8,282 nt of DNA from an uncultured bacterium. GTDB lineage: Bacteria; Planctomycetota; Phycisphaerae; Phycisphaerales; UBA1924. Position 1 is the stretch's first letter. Every line of letters starts with the position of its first letter. The notes under the pieces were generated by a model, which did not search any database, had not been told where the DNA came from, and worked only from the letters and a program-made list of their open reading frames with translations. The stretch covers positions 1 through 8,282 of the forward strand of contig CALKYH010000314.1 of assembly GCA_938003595.1 (NCBI GenBank), written 5' to 3'. Below, piece by piece: positions 1 through 6,799 of this stretch. The position numbers and the translations under genes were made by a program.

Positions 1-1675
1 CCAGCACATTGTTCAGATCGGCGAAGTTCACCTCGCCGTCGCCGTTCGTGTCGCCCGGGCACGGCGCGCCGCCTGGTTGACCGTACACCGCGTAGCTGCG
101 TCCCGTATTGACGGTCACCCCGGGAGCGCCGACGAGCACATCCGCCGCGCCGTCGCCGTTCACATCGCCCGCGCCCACCGCAAGGCCGGTCTGCTCGCCG
201 GCGATCGCGCCGGCCATCTTGAATCCGTTGGCGCCGTCCAGCTCGGCGACGCTCATCGTCGCCGGGAACGCGCCGCCCTCCGCGGATTCCTCGCGCCCGA
301 AGAGGACATACGCCTGCCCGGCGCTGCCCGTGCTCAGGCCCACGGCGCCGAGCGCCAGATCGTCGATCCCGTCGCCGTTCACATCGCCCGCCGACACCAG
401 CGAGGACCCGACCTGCTCGGACGAGACCACGCCGTTCAGGCGGAAGCCGTTCGTCCCGTCGAGGGTCGCAAGACTCGTCGCCGCGGGGAACGTCGCGCCG
501 GCGCCGAGCCCGTACACCACGAACACGGACCCCGCCGAGTTCACACCCCCGGGCGCAGCGTTCGGCGCGCCGATGGCCAGGTCGTTCTCGCCGTCGCCGT
601 TCAGATCGCCCGCCGACGACACGGCGCGCCCCACCGCCCCGGAAGTCTCAGCGCCGTCGAAGCGACAGCCGTTCATCCCGTTGAGCATCGCGAGGCTGAA
701 CGTCCCGGGGAAGTCGCCGCCCGGACCGCCGGTGTTGCGCCCGTAGAACAGGTACGCGGTCCCCGCGTTCCCGACGCCGCCCGGAGCCGCGCTCCGCGCT
801 CCGATGACGATGTCGTCCACGCCGTCGCCGTTCATGTCTCCCGCGCACGCGACGGAGGAGCCGCTCTGATCGGAACTCCCGCCGGTCAGGATGAACCCAT
901 TCACACCGTTCAGCGACGACAGGCTCATCACCGCCGGGAACGCGCCGATGGTCGCGACATCGCGACCAAACACGACGTACGAACGCCCGCTCAAGCCGGC
1001 TCCTTCGGCGCCGATGATCATGTCGTCCACGCCGTCGTCGTTCACATCTCCCGCCGACGCCACCGCGTTGCCGCACCGCTCCGCGACGGACACGCCGTTC
1101 ATGCGGAAGCCGTCCGCGCCGTTCAACGATGACAGCGGAATCGCCGCGGGGAATGGGCCGCCCGGGCCGCTCGTGTCGCGCCCGAAGAACACGAAGACCG
1201 AACCGGCAAGCGTCACCCCGTTCGGATCGGCCAGCGGCGCCGAGAGGATCACATCGTCCACGCCATCGCCGTTGACATCCCCGGCGCAGGCCACGGCGCG
1301 CCCGGTTCCGTCGCTCGGCAGCACGCCGTCAAGCCGTAACCCGTTGGTCCCGTCGAGCGCCCCGAGGTTGATGCTCGCCGGGAACGGGCCGCCCGGGCCG
1401 TCCGCGGTCCGTCCGAACACGATGAACACGGATCCGGCGCTCGCCTGCCCGCCCGGATCCGCGCCCGTCGCGCCGATGATCAGGTCATCGATCCCGTCCC
1501 CGTTGATGTCCCCCGCCGCCACCGCGTTGCCGCTGGCGTCCCCCAGCGCGGCCGACTCGAACCGGACTCCATCCGCGCCATTCAGCATCGACAGCGAGAC
1601 GACCGGCGGAAACCCGGTCCCCGCGACCGCTCGAGAGCCCAGGACGACCACCACTGCGCATGCCCATGTGTTCAA
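1..1675 (-). CDS. Secreted seven-repeat FG-GAP beta-propeller protein with C-terminal dockerin-like domain (C-terminus beyond left edge)
   Basis: Reading the minus strand from 1675 gives 558 uninterrupted codons to the window edge. An in-frame TGA lies at 1681-1679, two codons upstream, so TTG at 1675-1673 is the first possible start; it has a good ribosome binding site. The N-terminus (MNTWACAVVVVLGSRAVAG) has a hydrophobic core like a signal peptide but lacks the usual early Lys/Arg. Seven repeats follow, each with a calcium-loop motif (GDINGDGIDD, GDVNGDGVDD, GDVNDDGVDD, GDMNGDGVDD, GDLNGDGEND, GDVNGDGIDD, GDVNGDGAAD), then IIGA-type strands and SVFVVFGR-type strands. This is the FG-GAP/integrin alpha pattern, and seven copies fit a seven-bladed propeller. 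The last 20 visible residues begin a dockerin-like domain (CPGDTNGDGEVNFADLNNVL), nearly identical to the tail of the divergent gene at 1991. The protein is probably extracellular or surface-bound, with a binding or structural role; the ligand is unknown. No TGA/TAA/TAG or frame change occurs within it. Confidence 0.9.
   Translation of the reverse strand, partial: MNTWACAVVVVLGSRAVAGTGFPPVVSLSMLNGADGVRFESAALGDASGNAVAAGDINGDGIDDLIIGATGADPGGQASAGSVFIVFGRTADGPGGPFPASINLGALDGTNGLRLDGVLPSDGTGRAVACAGDVNGDGVDDVILSAPLADPNGVTLAGSVFVFFGRDTSGPGGPFPAAIPLSSLNGADGFRMNGVSVAERCGNAVASAGDVNDDGVDDMIIGAEGAGLSGRSYVVFGRDVATIGAFPAVMSLSSLNGVNGFILTGGSSDQSGSSVACAGDMNGDGVDDIVIGARSAAPGGVGNAGTAYLFYGRNTGGPGGDFPGTFSLAMLNGMNGCRFDGAETSGAVGRAVSSAGDLNGDGENDLAIGAPNAAPGGVNSAGSVFVVYGLGAGATFPAATSLATLDGTNGFRLNGVVSSEQVGSSLVSAGDVNGDGIDDLALGAVGLSTGSAGQAYVLFGREESAEGGAFPATMSVAELDGANGFKMAGAIAGEQTGLAVGAGDVNGDGAADVLVGAPGVTVNTGRSYAVYGQPGGAPCPGDTNGDGEVNFADLNNVL
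152..1514 (-). repeat. Seven tandem FG-GAP coding repeats, period 210-231 bp
   Basis: The calcium-loop core of each repeat appears on the plus strand as variants of GTCGCCGTTCACATCGCCC, starting at 152, 371, 593, 824, 1034, 1265 and 1496. The spacings are 219, 222, 231, 210, 231 and 231 bp, all multiples of three, as expected for an in-frame protein repeat. The repeats are diverged outside the core motif, so this is an old protein-level array and not a recent DNA duplication. Confidence 0.85.
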
Positions 1676-1678
1676 GCG

Positions 1679-1687
1679 TCACCCCTT
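1679..1687 (-). promoter_or_regulatory. Ribosome binding site supporting the TTG start of the minus-strand propeller gene
   Basis: On the minus strand the sequence AAGGGGTGA precedes the TTG at 1675, with six bases between the GGGG run and the start codon. This resembles AGGAGGTGA with one change. It overlaps the upstream in-frame TGA. It favours TTG over the later GTG codons at 1654 and 1651, which would remove most of the signal-peptide-like segment. Confidence 0.55.
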
Positions 1688-1712
1688 TGAGTCGTTCACA
1701 GCTGCGACGCCC

Positions 1713-1741
1713 AAAGTAGCCGCGGCCTTCGCGGCCGCCAA
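1713..1741 (-). promoter_or_regulatory. Weak candidate promoter for the minus-strand propeller gene
   Basis: On the minus strand TTGGCG (1741-1736) is followed after 17 bp by TACTTT (1718-1713). This matches sigma-70 -35 and -10 hexamers at four and three of six positions. It lies about 40 bp upstream of the TTG start, a sensible distance. The spacer contains a GCGGCC/GGCCGC inverted repeat that could bind a regulator or be chance. The match is weak and the consensus of planctomycete sigma factors is not assured. Confidence 0.22.
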
Positions 1742-1977
1742 GAAAAATCCGGCGCGACGGCGCGGCCGCTCCTGGCGCCCGGGGGATAACGGCCGCCGAA
1801 CCGAAGCCGTTTGGCTCGGCGCCCACCCGCCCCCCGGGCCCCATTCCGAGAATTCCACGATCACATGATCCCCGGCGCGCCCGGACGCTGCGTCTTGATG
1901 GCGCCGGCGCCTGCCCGGGCCCCATCGTGGAGGCCCGCAGCCGCCTCGGCCGGCGCACCGCACGCCTCGACCCGAAC

Positions 1978-1982
1978 AAGGA
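1978..1982 (+). promoter_or_regulatory. Ribosome binding site deciding the start at 1991
   Basis: AAGGA lies eight bases before the ATG at 1991. The frame is open further upstream to a TTG at 1811, but only the 1991 start has a ribosome binding site and places a signal peptide at the N-terminus. Confidence 0.6.
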
Positions 1983-1990
1983 CCCCCACC

Positions 1991-3793
1991 ATGCACCGCT
2001 CGGCTACCCGCAATCTGCCCACCCTCGCCGCCCTCGTCGCGGCCGCAGCGTCCAATGGCCTCGCCGGCGCCGCATCGGCGCAGTGCACCCATGTCAAAGC
2101 CGTCGGCCTGACGCAGGAGGACAACGGCTGGGCCGGCGAATCCGTGGCGGTGCAGGGCAACCTGATGCTGCTCGGCGAGCCCAACGCCGGATTCACGGAT
2201 TCCGGGTCGGTGTCAATCCTCGAGCGCGACGCGCTCGGCGAGTGGCTGGTCGTCGGCGCTGTCCAGGCGCCGAACACGGGCAACAACGCCAACGATCGCT
2301 TCGGCTCCGCCGTCGCGCTCAGCGGCGGCGTGATCCTCGCCGGCGGACCCTATGGCGGAGCAAACGACGCCGGCATGGTCTGCTTCTTCGAGAACATCGG
2401 GCCCTACAACTGGTCGTTCAAGACCGCGCACACGCCCGCGGATTCCGCGGCCTCCGACAACTTCGGCCGCGCGGTCGCCATGGACGGGGACTTCGCCGTC
2501 GTCGGCGCGCCGTTCCATGACAAGGTCGAGGGCCTCATGCTCGCGGACACCGGCGGAGCGTACTTCTTCAAGCGGAACATGGACGGCACGTGGTCGCCGG
2601 ACGGCAAGGCCTCGGAGCCGTTCACCTTCCTGCGCAGTTTCCAGGATCACTTCGGCGCCTCGGTGGTGATGAAGGGCGATCTGGCCATCATCGGCTGCCC
2701 GGACGGCAGCCAGACGGGCCCCGCCGACGCGGGCTGGGTGCGCGTCTATCAGCGCAGCGGCGGCGTGTGGAATGTGCTCACCACGCTCACCGCGCCCGGC
2801 GGCGGACAGACCGGCGGCGGCTTCGGGCGGTCGCTCGCGTACGACGGCGAGTACCTCGTGGTGGGCGCTCCGGAGACGGACTTCGTCAGCGACGACGCCG
2901 GTGTGGCGCACGTCTACCGCCGCAGCGGCGTCTCGTTCATCTATGACGGGCAGCTCAGCGCCGAGTTCCCGGACGAGCACGTGGGCTTCGGCTATCGCGT
3001 GACGGTCGCGAACGGACGCATCGCCGTCACCAAGGACGAGCGGTCCGTGGACCTGTTCTCCCGCACCGTCGGCGGCTCGTGGGTGCGTCAACGCACGCTT
3101 ATCGACCCGGACGGCTTCCACCGCTTCGGCTTTGCGCTGGCCTCCCGGGGCGACGACCTGATCGTCGGCGATCCCTACGACTCCACCGAGTTCCACACCG
3201 AGAGCGGCGCCGCGTACCGCTACGCCTTCGGCTTCGGCGCCGATCTCGCGGCGAATGCAGCCCAGCTCCGCGTCGGCGATGTCTTCTCCGGCTGCACGAG
3301 CCTGGCCACCAACGACGGCAGCGCGACCTGCGGCCAGTCCTCCACCAGCCGCGATGTCTGGTACGCCCTCTCCGTCACGCAGACCCGCACCGTCGCCCTC
3401 AGCACGCTGGGCTCGGACTTCGACACCGTCCTGTCCGTCCACTCCGCGGCGCCCGGCAACGCCGGCAACCAGATCGTCTGCAACGATGACTACGCCGCGC
3501 CCCAGCGCTGGTCCCGCGTCACCTTCACCGCGCAGCCCGGCATGATCTACTTCGTCCGCGTCGCCGGCTACCAGGGCGCCTTCGGCGAGTTCAGGCTCGC
3601 CGCGACCGCCACCGTCTCCTGCCCCGGCGACGCCAACGGCGACGGTCTCATCAACTTCGCGGACCTCAACACCGTGCTCGCCCAGTTCAACACCCCCGGC
3701 GCCAACCAGAGCGGCGACTTCGACCTCGACGGCGATGTGGACTTCGCCGACCTCAACACCGTGATCTCCGGCTTCAACTCCGCCTGCAACTGA
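1991..3793 (+). CDS. Secreted FG-GAP_2-type propeller protein with PPC-like domain and dockerin-like C-terminus
   Basis: The protein has 600 residues. Residues 1-30 form a signal peptide with a likely cleavage after AGAASA, before Q31. Residues about 47-412 hold seven repeats of the FG-GAP_2 style: WAGESVAVQGN, DRFGSAVALSG, DNFGRAVAMDG, DHFGASVVMKG, GGFGRSLAYDG, VGFGYRVTVANG and HRFGFALASRG, most followed by a VVGAP-like strand. This suggests a seven-bladed propeller without the DxNxDG calcium loops of its neighbour. Residues about 415-540 look like a PPC-type beta-sandwich as seen in planctomycete surface proteins (RDVWYAL, SDFDTVLSVHS, CNDD, YFVRVAGYQGAFGEFRL). Residues 544-600 form a dockerin-like domain with two calcium loops (DANGDGLINFADL and DLDGDVDFADL) bracketed by C544 and C599. 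The protein is probably extracellular or surface-attached; ligand and function are unknown. It is divergent from the minus-strand propeller gene, and its own terminator follows at 3843. Confidence 0.92.
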   Translation: MHRSATRNLPTLAALVAAAASNGLAGAASAQCTHVKAVGLTQEDNGWAGESVAVQGNLMLLGEPNAGFTDSGSVSILERDALGEWLVVGAVQAPNTGNNANDRFGSAVALSGGVILAGGPYGGANDAGMVCFFENIGPYNWSFKTAHTPADSAASDNFGRAVAMDGDFAVVGAPFHDKVEGLMLADTGGAYFFKRNMDGTWSPDGKASEPFTFLRSFQDHFGASVVMKGDLAIIGCPDGSQTGPADAGWVRVYQRSGGVWNVLTTLTAPGGGQTGGGFGRSLAYDGEYLVVGAPETDFVSDDAGVAHVYRRSGVSFIYDGQLSAEFPDEHVGFGYRVTVANGRIAVTKDERSVDLFSRTVGGSWVRQRTLIDPDGFHRFGFALASRGDDLIVGDPYDSTEFHTESGAAYRYAFGFGADLAANAAQLRVGDVFSGCTSLATNDGSATCGQSSTSRDVWYALSVTQTRTVALSTLGSDFDTVLSVHSAAPGNAGNQIVCNDDYAAPQRWSRVTFTAQPGMIYFVRVAGYQGAFGEFRLAATATVSCPGDANGDGLINFADLNTVLAQFNTPGANQSGDFDLDGDVDFADLNTVISGFNSACN

Positions 3794-3842
3794 CGCGAAG
3801 CGCCGCGACAGCGGCCCGACATCCCCACGATTGCCCCTCCAG

Positions 3843-3869
3843 GACCCGGCCCAGCGCCGGGTCTTTTTT
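3843..3869 (+). terminator. Intrinsic terminator of the propeller/PPC/dockerin gene
   Basis: A perfect 8-bp stem (GACCCGGC at 3843-3850 with GCCGGGTC at 3856-3863) closes a 5-base loop CCAGC and is followed directly by six T residues. It begins 50 bp after the TGA at 3793. It separates this gene from the TPR gene, which therefore needs its own promoter. Confidence 0.9.
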
Positions 3870-3996
3870 CATTGACTGCTCGCCGGGTGCACCGGCAGTC
3901 CACCCCGCTGACGACGCGAGAATCGCGATTTTGCCGCTGTTCGGAATAGCGAGGCCGGCGCCCGAGTACCCTGTCCTCCGAGTCCGCAATCTCGTC

Positions 3997-4001
3997 AGGA
4001 G
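3997..4001 (+). promoter_or_regulatory. Ribosome binding site deciding the start at 4009
   Basis: AGGAG lies seven bases before the ATG at 4009. The same frame is open back to a TTG at 3931, but that start lacks a ribosome binding site and would bury the hydrophobic export segment inside the protein. A second ATG at 4013 is out of frame. Confidence 0.65.
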
Positions 4002-4008
4002 TCAAGCC

Positions 4009-5676
4009 ATGCATGCCTTCGTCCATCGTTCCATCGGCGCGCTCGGCGCCTTCGCGCTCAGCGCCTCACTCTGCCTGGGCGGCCCGCCCGCCAACCTCGC
4101 CCCGGTCTATTTCGACGGCATGGGCGGGCACACGCGCCAGATCCAGACCTCCAGCGCCGACGCGCAGCGCTGGTTCAACCAGGGCCTGACCTGGCTGTTC
4201 GCCTTCAACCACGACGAGGCCATCCGCTCCTTCACCGAGGCGGCGCGCCTCGACCCCGACGCGCCGATGCCTTGGTGGGGCATCGCGCTCGCGCACGGCC
4301 CGCACATCAACAACCCCGCGATGCCCGAGCATCGCCAGGTCGCCGCGTGGAGCGCGCTGACCAAGGCGCAGGAGCGCATCGCCAAAGCTTCACCCGCCGA
4401 GCGCGCCCTGATCGAGGCGCTCGCCGCCCGCTACAGCGCCGAACCCGTCGAGGACCGCGCCGCCTTCGACGCCGCGTACGCCAAGGCCATGCGCGCGGTC
4501 GCCGCGCAGTTCCCCAACGACGACGACATCCAGGTCCTCTACGCCGAGTCCATGATGGACCTCCGCCCGTGGGACCTCTGGCGCGAAGACGGCTCGCCCC
4601 AGCCCGGCACGAACGATGTGCTCGTCACCCTGGAGCGCGTGCTGGAGCGATCCCCCGACCACCCGGGCGCCGCGCACCTGTACATCCACACCGTCGAGGC
4701 CTCGCCCGACCCGGCCCGCGCCCTCGCCGCCGCGGACGCCCTCCGCGACTACGCGCCGTCCATCGGCCACCTCACGCACATGCCCTCGCACATCGACATC
4801 CGCGTCGGGCGCTGGGACCGCGCCGCGGAGGCCAACCGCAAGGCGATGAAGGCCGACGAGCGCTACCGCGCCGCCTCCGGCCGCCCGCCGGAGTTCTGGT
4901 CCATCTACATGGCGCACAACCCGCAGTTCCTCGCCTTCGCCTGCATGAACCAGGGCCGCGAGAAGGAAGCGCTCCAGAGCGCCCAGGCCATGATCGAACT
5001 GCTCAGCGCCGTCCCCGACGAGGTCGCGCCCTTCGCCGATCCCATCCTCACGCTGGACCTCGAGGTCCTCACGCAGTTCGGACGCTGGGACGAAGTCATC
5101 GAAGCGCCCGAGCCCGAGGCCCGCTGGCCCATCTCCCGCGCCCTGCGCCACATGGCCCGCGGCGTCGCCTTCGCCAACACCGAGCGCCTGAGCGAGGCCC
5201 GCGCCGAACTCGACGCGCTCCGCGTCGCGACCGACGCGCTCCCCGACGACGCCCTCATGGCCATCAACCCCGCCAAGACCGTCCTGCAGATCGCCCAGCA
5301 CAAGCTCATGGGCGAGATCCTGCTCGCCGAGGGACGCCTCGTCCCCGCCGCCGCCGAGCTGCAGGCCGGTGTGGACATCGAGGACACTCTCCTCTACATG
5401 GAGCCGCCGGACTGGGTCCAGCCCATGCGCCGCCCGCTCGGCGCCGTGCTCATGAAGGACGGGCGCTTCGCGGAAGCCGAGGCGGTCTACCTCGAGGACC
5501 TGCGCCGCTGGCCGGAGAACGGCTGGTCGCTGCTGGGCCTGCACCAGTCGCTCAAGGCGCAGGGGCGCGACGCCGAGGCCGCCAAGGTCAAGGAGCGCTT
5601 CGACCGTGTCTGGAAGGACGCCGACGGCGCCATCGCCTCGTCGTGCCCGTGCGTGAAATCGGTGGCCGGCCAGTAA
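4009..5676 (+). CDS. Exported TPR protein of an uncharacterised family with conserved histidine motifs
   Basis: The protein has 555 residues. Residues 1-25 contain one Arg/His-flanked hydrophobic stretch ending in LCLGG, consistent with a signal peptide; no proper lipobox is seen. The body is helical and TPR-like. Clear units are residues 51-84 (RWFNQGLTWLFAFNHDEAIRSF), about 265-285 (GRWDRAAEANRKAM) and about 475-530 (LGAVLMKDGRFAEAEAVYLE, then WPENGWSLLGL and further). Diagnostic segments of the family are HGPHINN (96-102), HLYIHTVEAS (223-232), GHLTHMPSHI (253-262) and MAHNPQFLAF (301-310). I recall this layout from many TPR proteins of Proteobacteria, Bacteroidetes and planctomycetes with no assigned function. 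The repeated His/Glu positions might bind a metal, which is inference. The C-terminus has an unusual SSCPCVKS segment. The prenyltransferase follows 40 bp downstream on the same strand, so the two may be co-transcribed. Confidence 0.88.
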   Translation: MHAFVHRSIGALGAFALSASLCLGGPPANLAPVYFDGMGGHTRQIQTSSADAQRWFNQGLTWLFAFNHDEAIRSFTEAARLDPDAPMPWWGIALAHGPHINNPAMPEHRQVAAWSALTKAQERIAKASPAERALIEALAARYSAEPVEDRAAFDAAYAKAMRAVAAQFPNDDDIQVLYAESMMDLRPWDLWREDGSPQPGTNDVLVTLERVLERSPDHPGAAHLYIHTVEASPDPARALAAADALRDYAPSIGHLTHMPSHIDIRVGRWDRAAEANRKAMKADERYRAASGRPPEFWSIYMAHNPQFLAFACMNQGREKEALQSAQAMIELLSAVPDEVAPFADPILTLDLEVLTQFGRWDEVIEAPEPEARWPISRALRHMARGVAFANTERLSEARAELDALRVATDALPDDALMAINPAKTVLQIAQHKLMGEILLAEGRLVPAAAELQAGVDIEDTLLYMEPPDWVQPMRRPLGAVLMKDGRFAEAEAVYLEDLRRWPENGWSLLGLHQSLKAQGRDAEAAKVKERFDRVWKDADGAIASSCPCVKSVAGQ

Positions 5677-5716
5677 GCGGCGCGCGCCGACGGCGGGGCC
5701 GTACGATGTCCCCCCG

Positions 5717-6691
5717 ATGACCGCCGACTCCACGAGTCTCAGCGCCGCGACGCCGCCACCGGCGCCGGCGCGCGCGCCCGCGGCGCTGGGGCTCGCCCTG
5801 CGCGACATCAAGATCGCCCACTCCGTCTTCGCCCTCCCCTTCGCGGTCCTCGGCGCCTGCCTGGCCACGCCCGCCCTCGCCGATCCGCCCCCCGCCGACG
5901 CCCCCGCCGCCTGGCGAACCTTCGCCGGGCAGCTCGCGCTCGTCGTCGCGTGCATGGTCTTCGCCCGCACCTGGGCCATGCTCGTCAACCGCATCGCCGA
6001 CCGGCGCTTCGACGCCGCGAATCCCCGCACCGCCAAGCGCGCAGTCGCTTCGGGGCAACTCAGCGTGCGCCACGCCCGCCTGTTCGCGCTCGCCAGCGCG
6101 CTGCTGTTCATGCTCTGCTGCGCCGGCTTCCTGCTGTTCTTCGGCAACCCCTGGCCGCTGATCCTCGGCGCGCCCACCCTCGGCTGGATCGCCTTCTACT
6201 CCTTCACCAAGCGCTTCACCTGGGCGGCGCACCTGTTCCTGGGCGGCGCGCTGGCCGCCAGCCCCGCCGCGGCGGCGATCGCCGTGTGTCCACCAGCGCT
6301 CCACACCGTCCCCGCCATTTTCCTGCTGGTTTTCATGGTTTTTTGCTGGGTGGCGGGCTTCGACATCCTCTACGCCCAGCAGGACATGGACTTCGATCGC
6401 GCCGCCGGCCTGCAGTCCATCCCCGCACGCGTCGGCCCGGAGGCCAGCCGCTGGATCAGCCGCGCATTGCACCTGCTCGCGTGGCTTGCTCTGGTGGCGG
6501 CCTGGGCCTCGGAACCGCGTTGGCAGGCCGGATTCGGCGTTGCGGTCCTGCTCACCGGCGCCCTGCTGCTCTGGGAGCACCTGCACTTCGCCCGGCGCGG
6601 GATCATGGGGCTTCCCCTTGCCTTCGGCCTGATCAACGGCATCGTGTCCTGCGCCCTTGGCGTGGCGGGCGTGGCTGATTTGCTGATTTGA
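5717..6691 (+). CDS. mqnP: UbiA-family prenyltransferase, MqnP-like (menaquinone biosynthesis)
   Basis: The protein has 324 residues and is an integral membrane protein with about eight or nine hydrophobic segments. The first Asp-rich site is N91-R-x-x-D95-x-x-x-D99-x-x-N102-P-R-T-x-x-R108, the UbiA prenyl-diphosphate/Mg2+ motif in the variant typical of MqnP-like and 'UbiA-other' enzymes. The second is GFDILYAQQDMDFD (214-227), followed by GLQSIPARVG, also characteristic. YSFTKRFTWAAHLFLG (161-176) matches the conserved loop between them. In the futalosine route MqnP attaches the polyprenyl chain to 1,4-dihydroxy-6-naphthoate; ubiquinone-type UbiA is the main alternative. Compared with my memory of the family, there is an extra Pro/Ala-rich stretch at about 52-67 between the first two membrane segments and a Pro/Ala-rich N-terminal tail. 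No strong ribosome binding site precedes the ATG. No other menaquinone gene is in the window. Confidence 0.88.
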   Translation: MTADSTSLSAATPPPAPARAPAALGLALRDIKIAHSVFALPFAVLGACLATPALADPPPADAPAAWRTFAGQLALVVACMVFARTWAMLVNRIADRRFDAANPRTAKRAVASGQLSVRHARLFALASALLFMLCCAGFLLFFGNPWPLILGAPTLGWIAFYSFTKRFTWAAHLFLGGALAASPAAAAIAVCPPALHTVPAIFLLVFMVFCWVAGFDILYAQQDMDFDRAAGLQSIPARVGPEASRWISRALHLLAWLALVAAWASEPRWQAGFGVAVLLTGALLLWEHLHFARRGIMGLPLAFGLINGIVSCALGVAGVADLLI

Positions 6692-6747
6692 GCCGCGCGA
6701 TCGAGGTCTACAACCCGGATTCTTCGTGATCCGCCGCAGTCAGAGGG

Positions 6748-6776
6748 TTGACACCTGTGGAAAGTGGTGTCATCAT
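6748..6776 (+). promoter_or_regulatory. Candidate promoter overlapping a 7-bp inverted repeat
   Basis: A perfect -35 hexamer TTGACA (6748-6753) is followed after 17 bp by CATCAT (6771-6776), which matches TATAAT at four of six positions. The inverted repeat TGACACC (6749-6755) / GGTGTCA (6766-6772), with a 10-base centre, spans the -35 and reaches the -10, a classic repressor-site position. Transcription would start near 6783 and meet the terminator at 6800-6846, giving an RNA of only about 60 bases unless termination is regulated. The arrangement is visible; promoter activity is inferred. Confidence 0.4.
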
Positions 6777-6799
6777 TCCTGTACTTACTCAGCCCCCGG

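Larger units (their letters stand above)
1676..1990. other. Divergent intergenic region between the two propeller genes
   Basis: This 315-bp stretch separates the two divergently transcribed secreted-protein genes and should hold both promoters. I see no convincing gene in it; the open frames crossing it are low-complexity GC-rich shadows. Visible elements are a GCGGCC/GGCCGC inverted repeat at 1722-1738 and a palindromic element GATCA-CA-TGATC at 1859-1870. A 12-bp direct repeat CCCGGGCCCCAT also occurs at 1833-1844 and 1914-1925, 81 bp apart. None has a recognised function, and some may be chance at this base composition. I found no clear sigma-70-type promoter for the plus-strand gene. Confidence 0.6.

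Noticed and set aside
77..1132. Long plus-strand open frame of 351 codons, and the overlapping 108-746 and 891-1868 frames
   Set aside because: These are antisense shadows of the minus-strand FG-GAP gene. Their translations are repetitive Arg/Ala/His- or Pro/Ser-rich sequence with no domain logic, and their periodicity only mirrors the minus-strand repeats.
152..1514. CRISPR-like or satellite DNA interpretation of the regular repeat
   Set aside because: The period is over 200 bp, the copies are diverged, all spacings are multiples of three, and the repeat encodes FG-GAP units.
1811..1990. 60-residue N-terminal extension of the plus-strand propeller protein from TTG 1811
   Set aside because: It lacks a ribosome binding site, is Pro/Ala/Arg-rich, and would place the signal peptide inside the protein.
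2213..3442. 409-codon minus-strand open frame within the second propeller gene
   Set aside because: It is a shadow of the plus-strand gene, which has a signal peptide, repeats and a dockerin-like end.
3931..4008. 26-residue N-terminal extension of the TPR protein from TTG 3931
   Set aside because: The ATG at 4009 has AGGAG at proper spacing and begins an export signal; the extension has neither.
4009..4090. Lipoprotein signal for the TPR protein (Cys at residue 22)
   Set aside because: The residues before the Cys (ASL) do not fit a lipobox, so an ordinary signal peptide is more likely.
4390..6177. Very long minus-strand open frame (595 codons) and a plus-strand one at 4272-5720
   Set aside because: Both overlap the TPR gene, and the first also overlaps the prenyltransferase gene. 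They give low-complexity Arg/Gly/Ala translations, as expected for antisense or shifted frames in GC-rich DNA with biased third positions.
6716..6733. Small inverted repeat CGGAT/ATCCG just after the prenyltransferase stop as its terminator
   Set aside because: The stem has only five base pairs and no T-run follows; the hairpin at 6800-6846 is a far better terminator.
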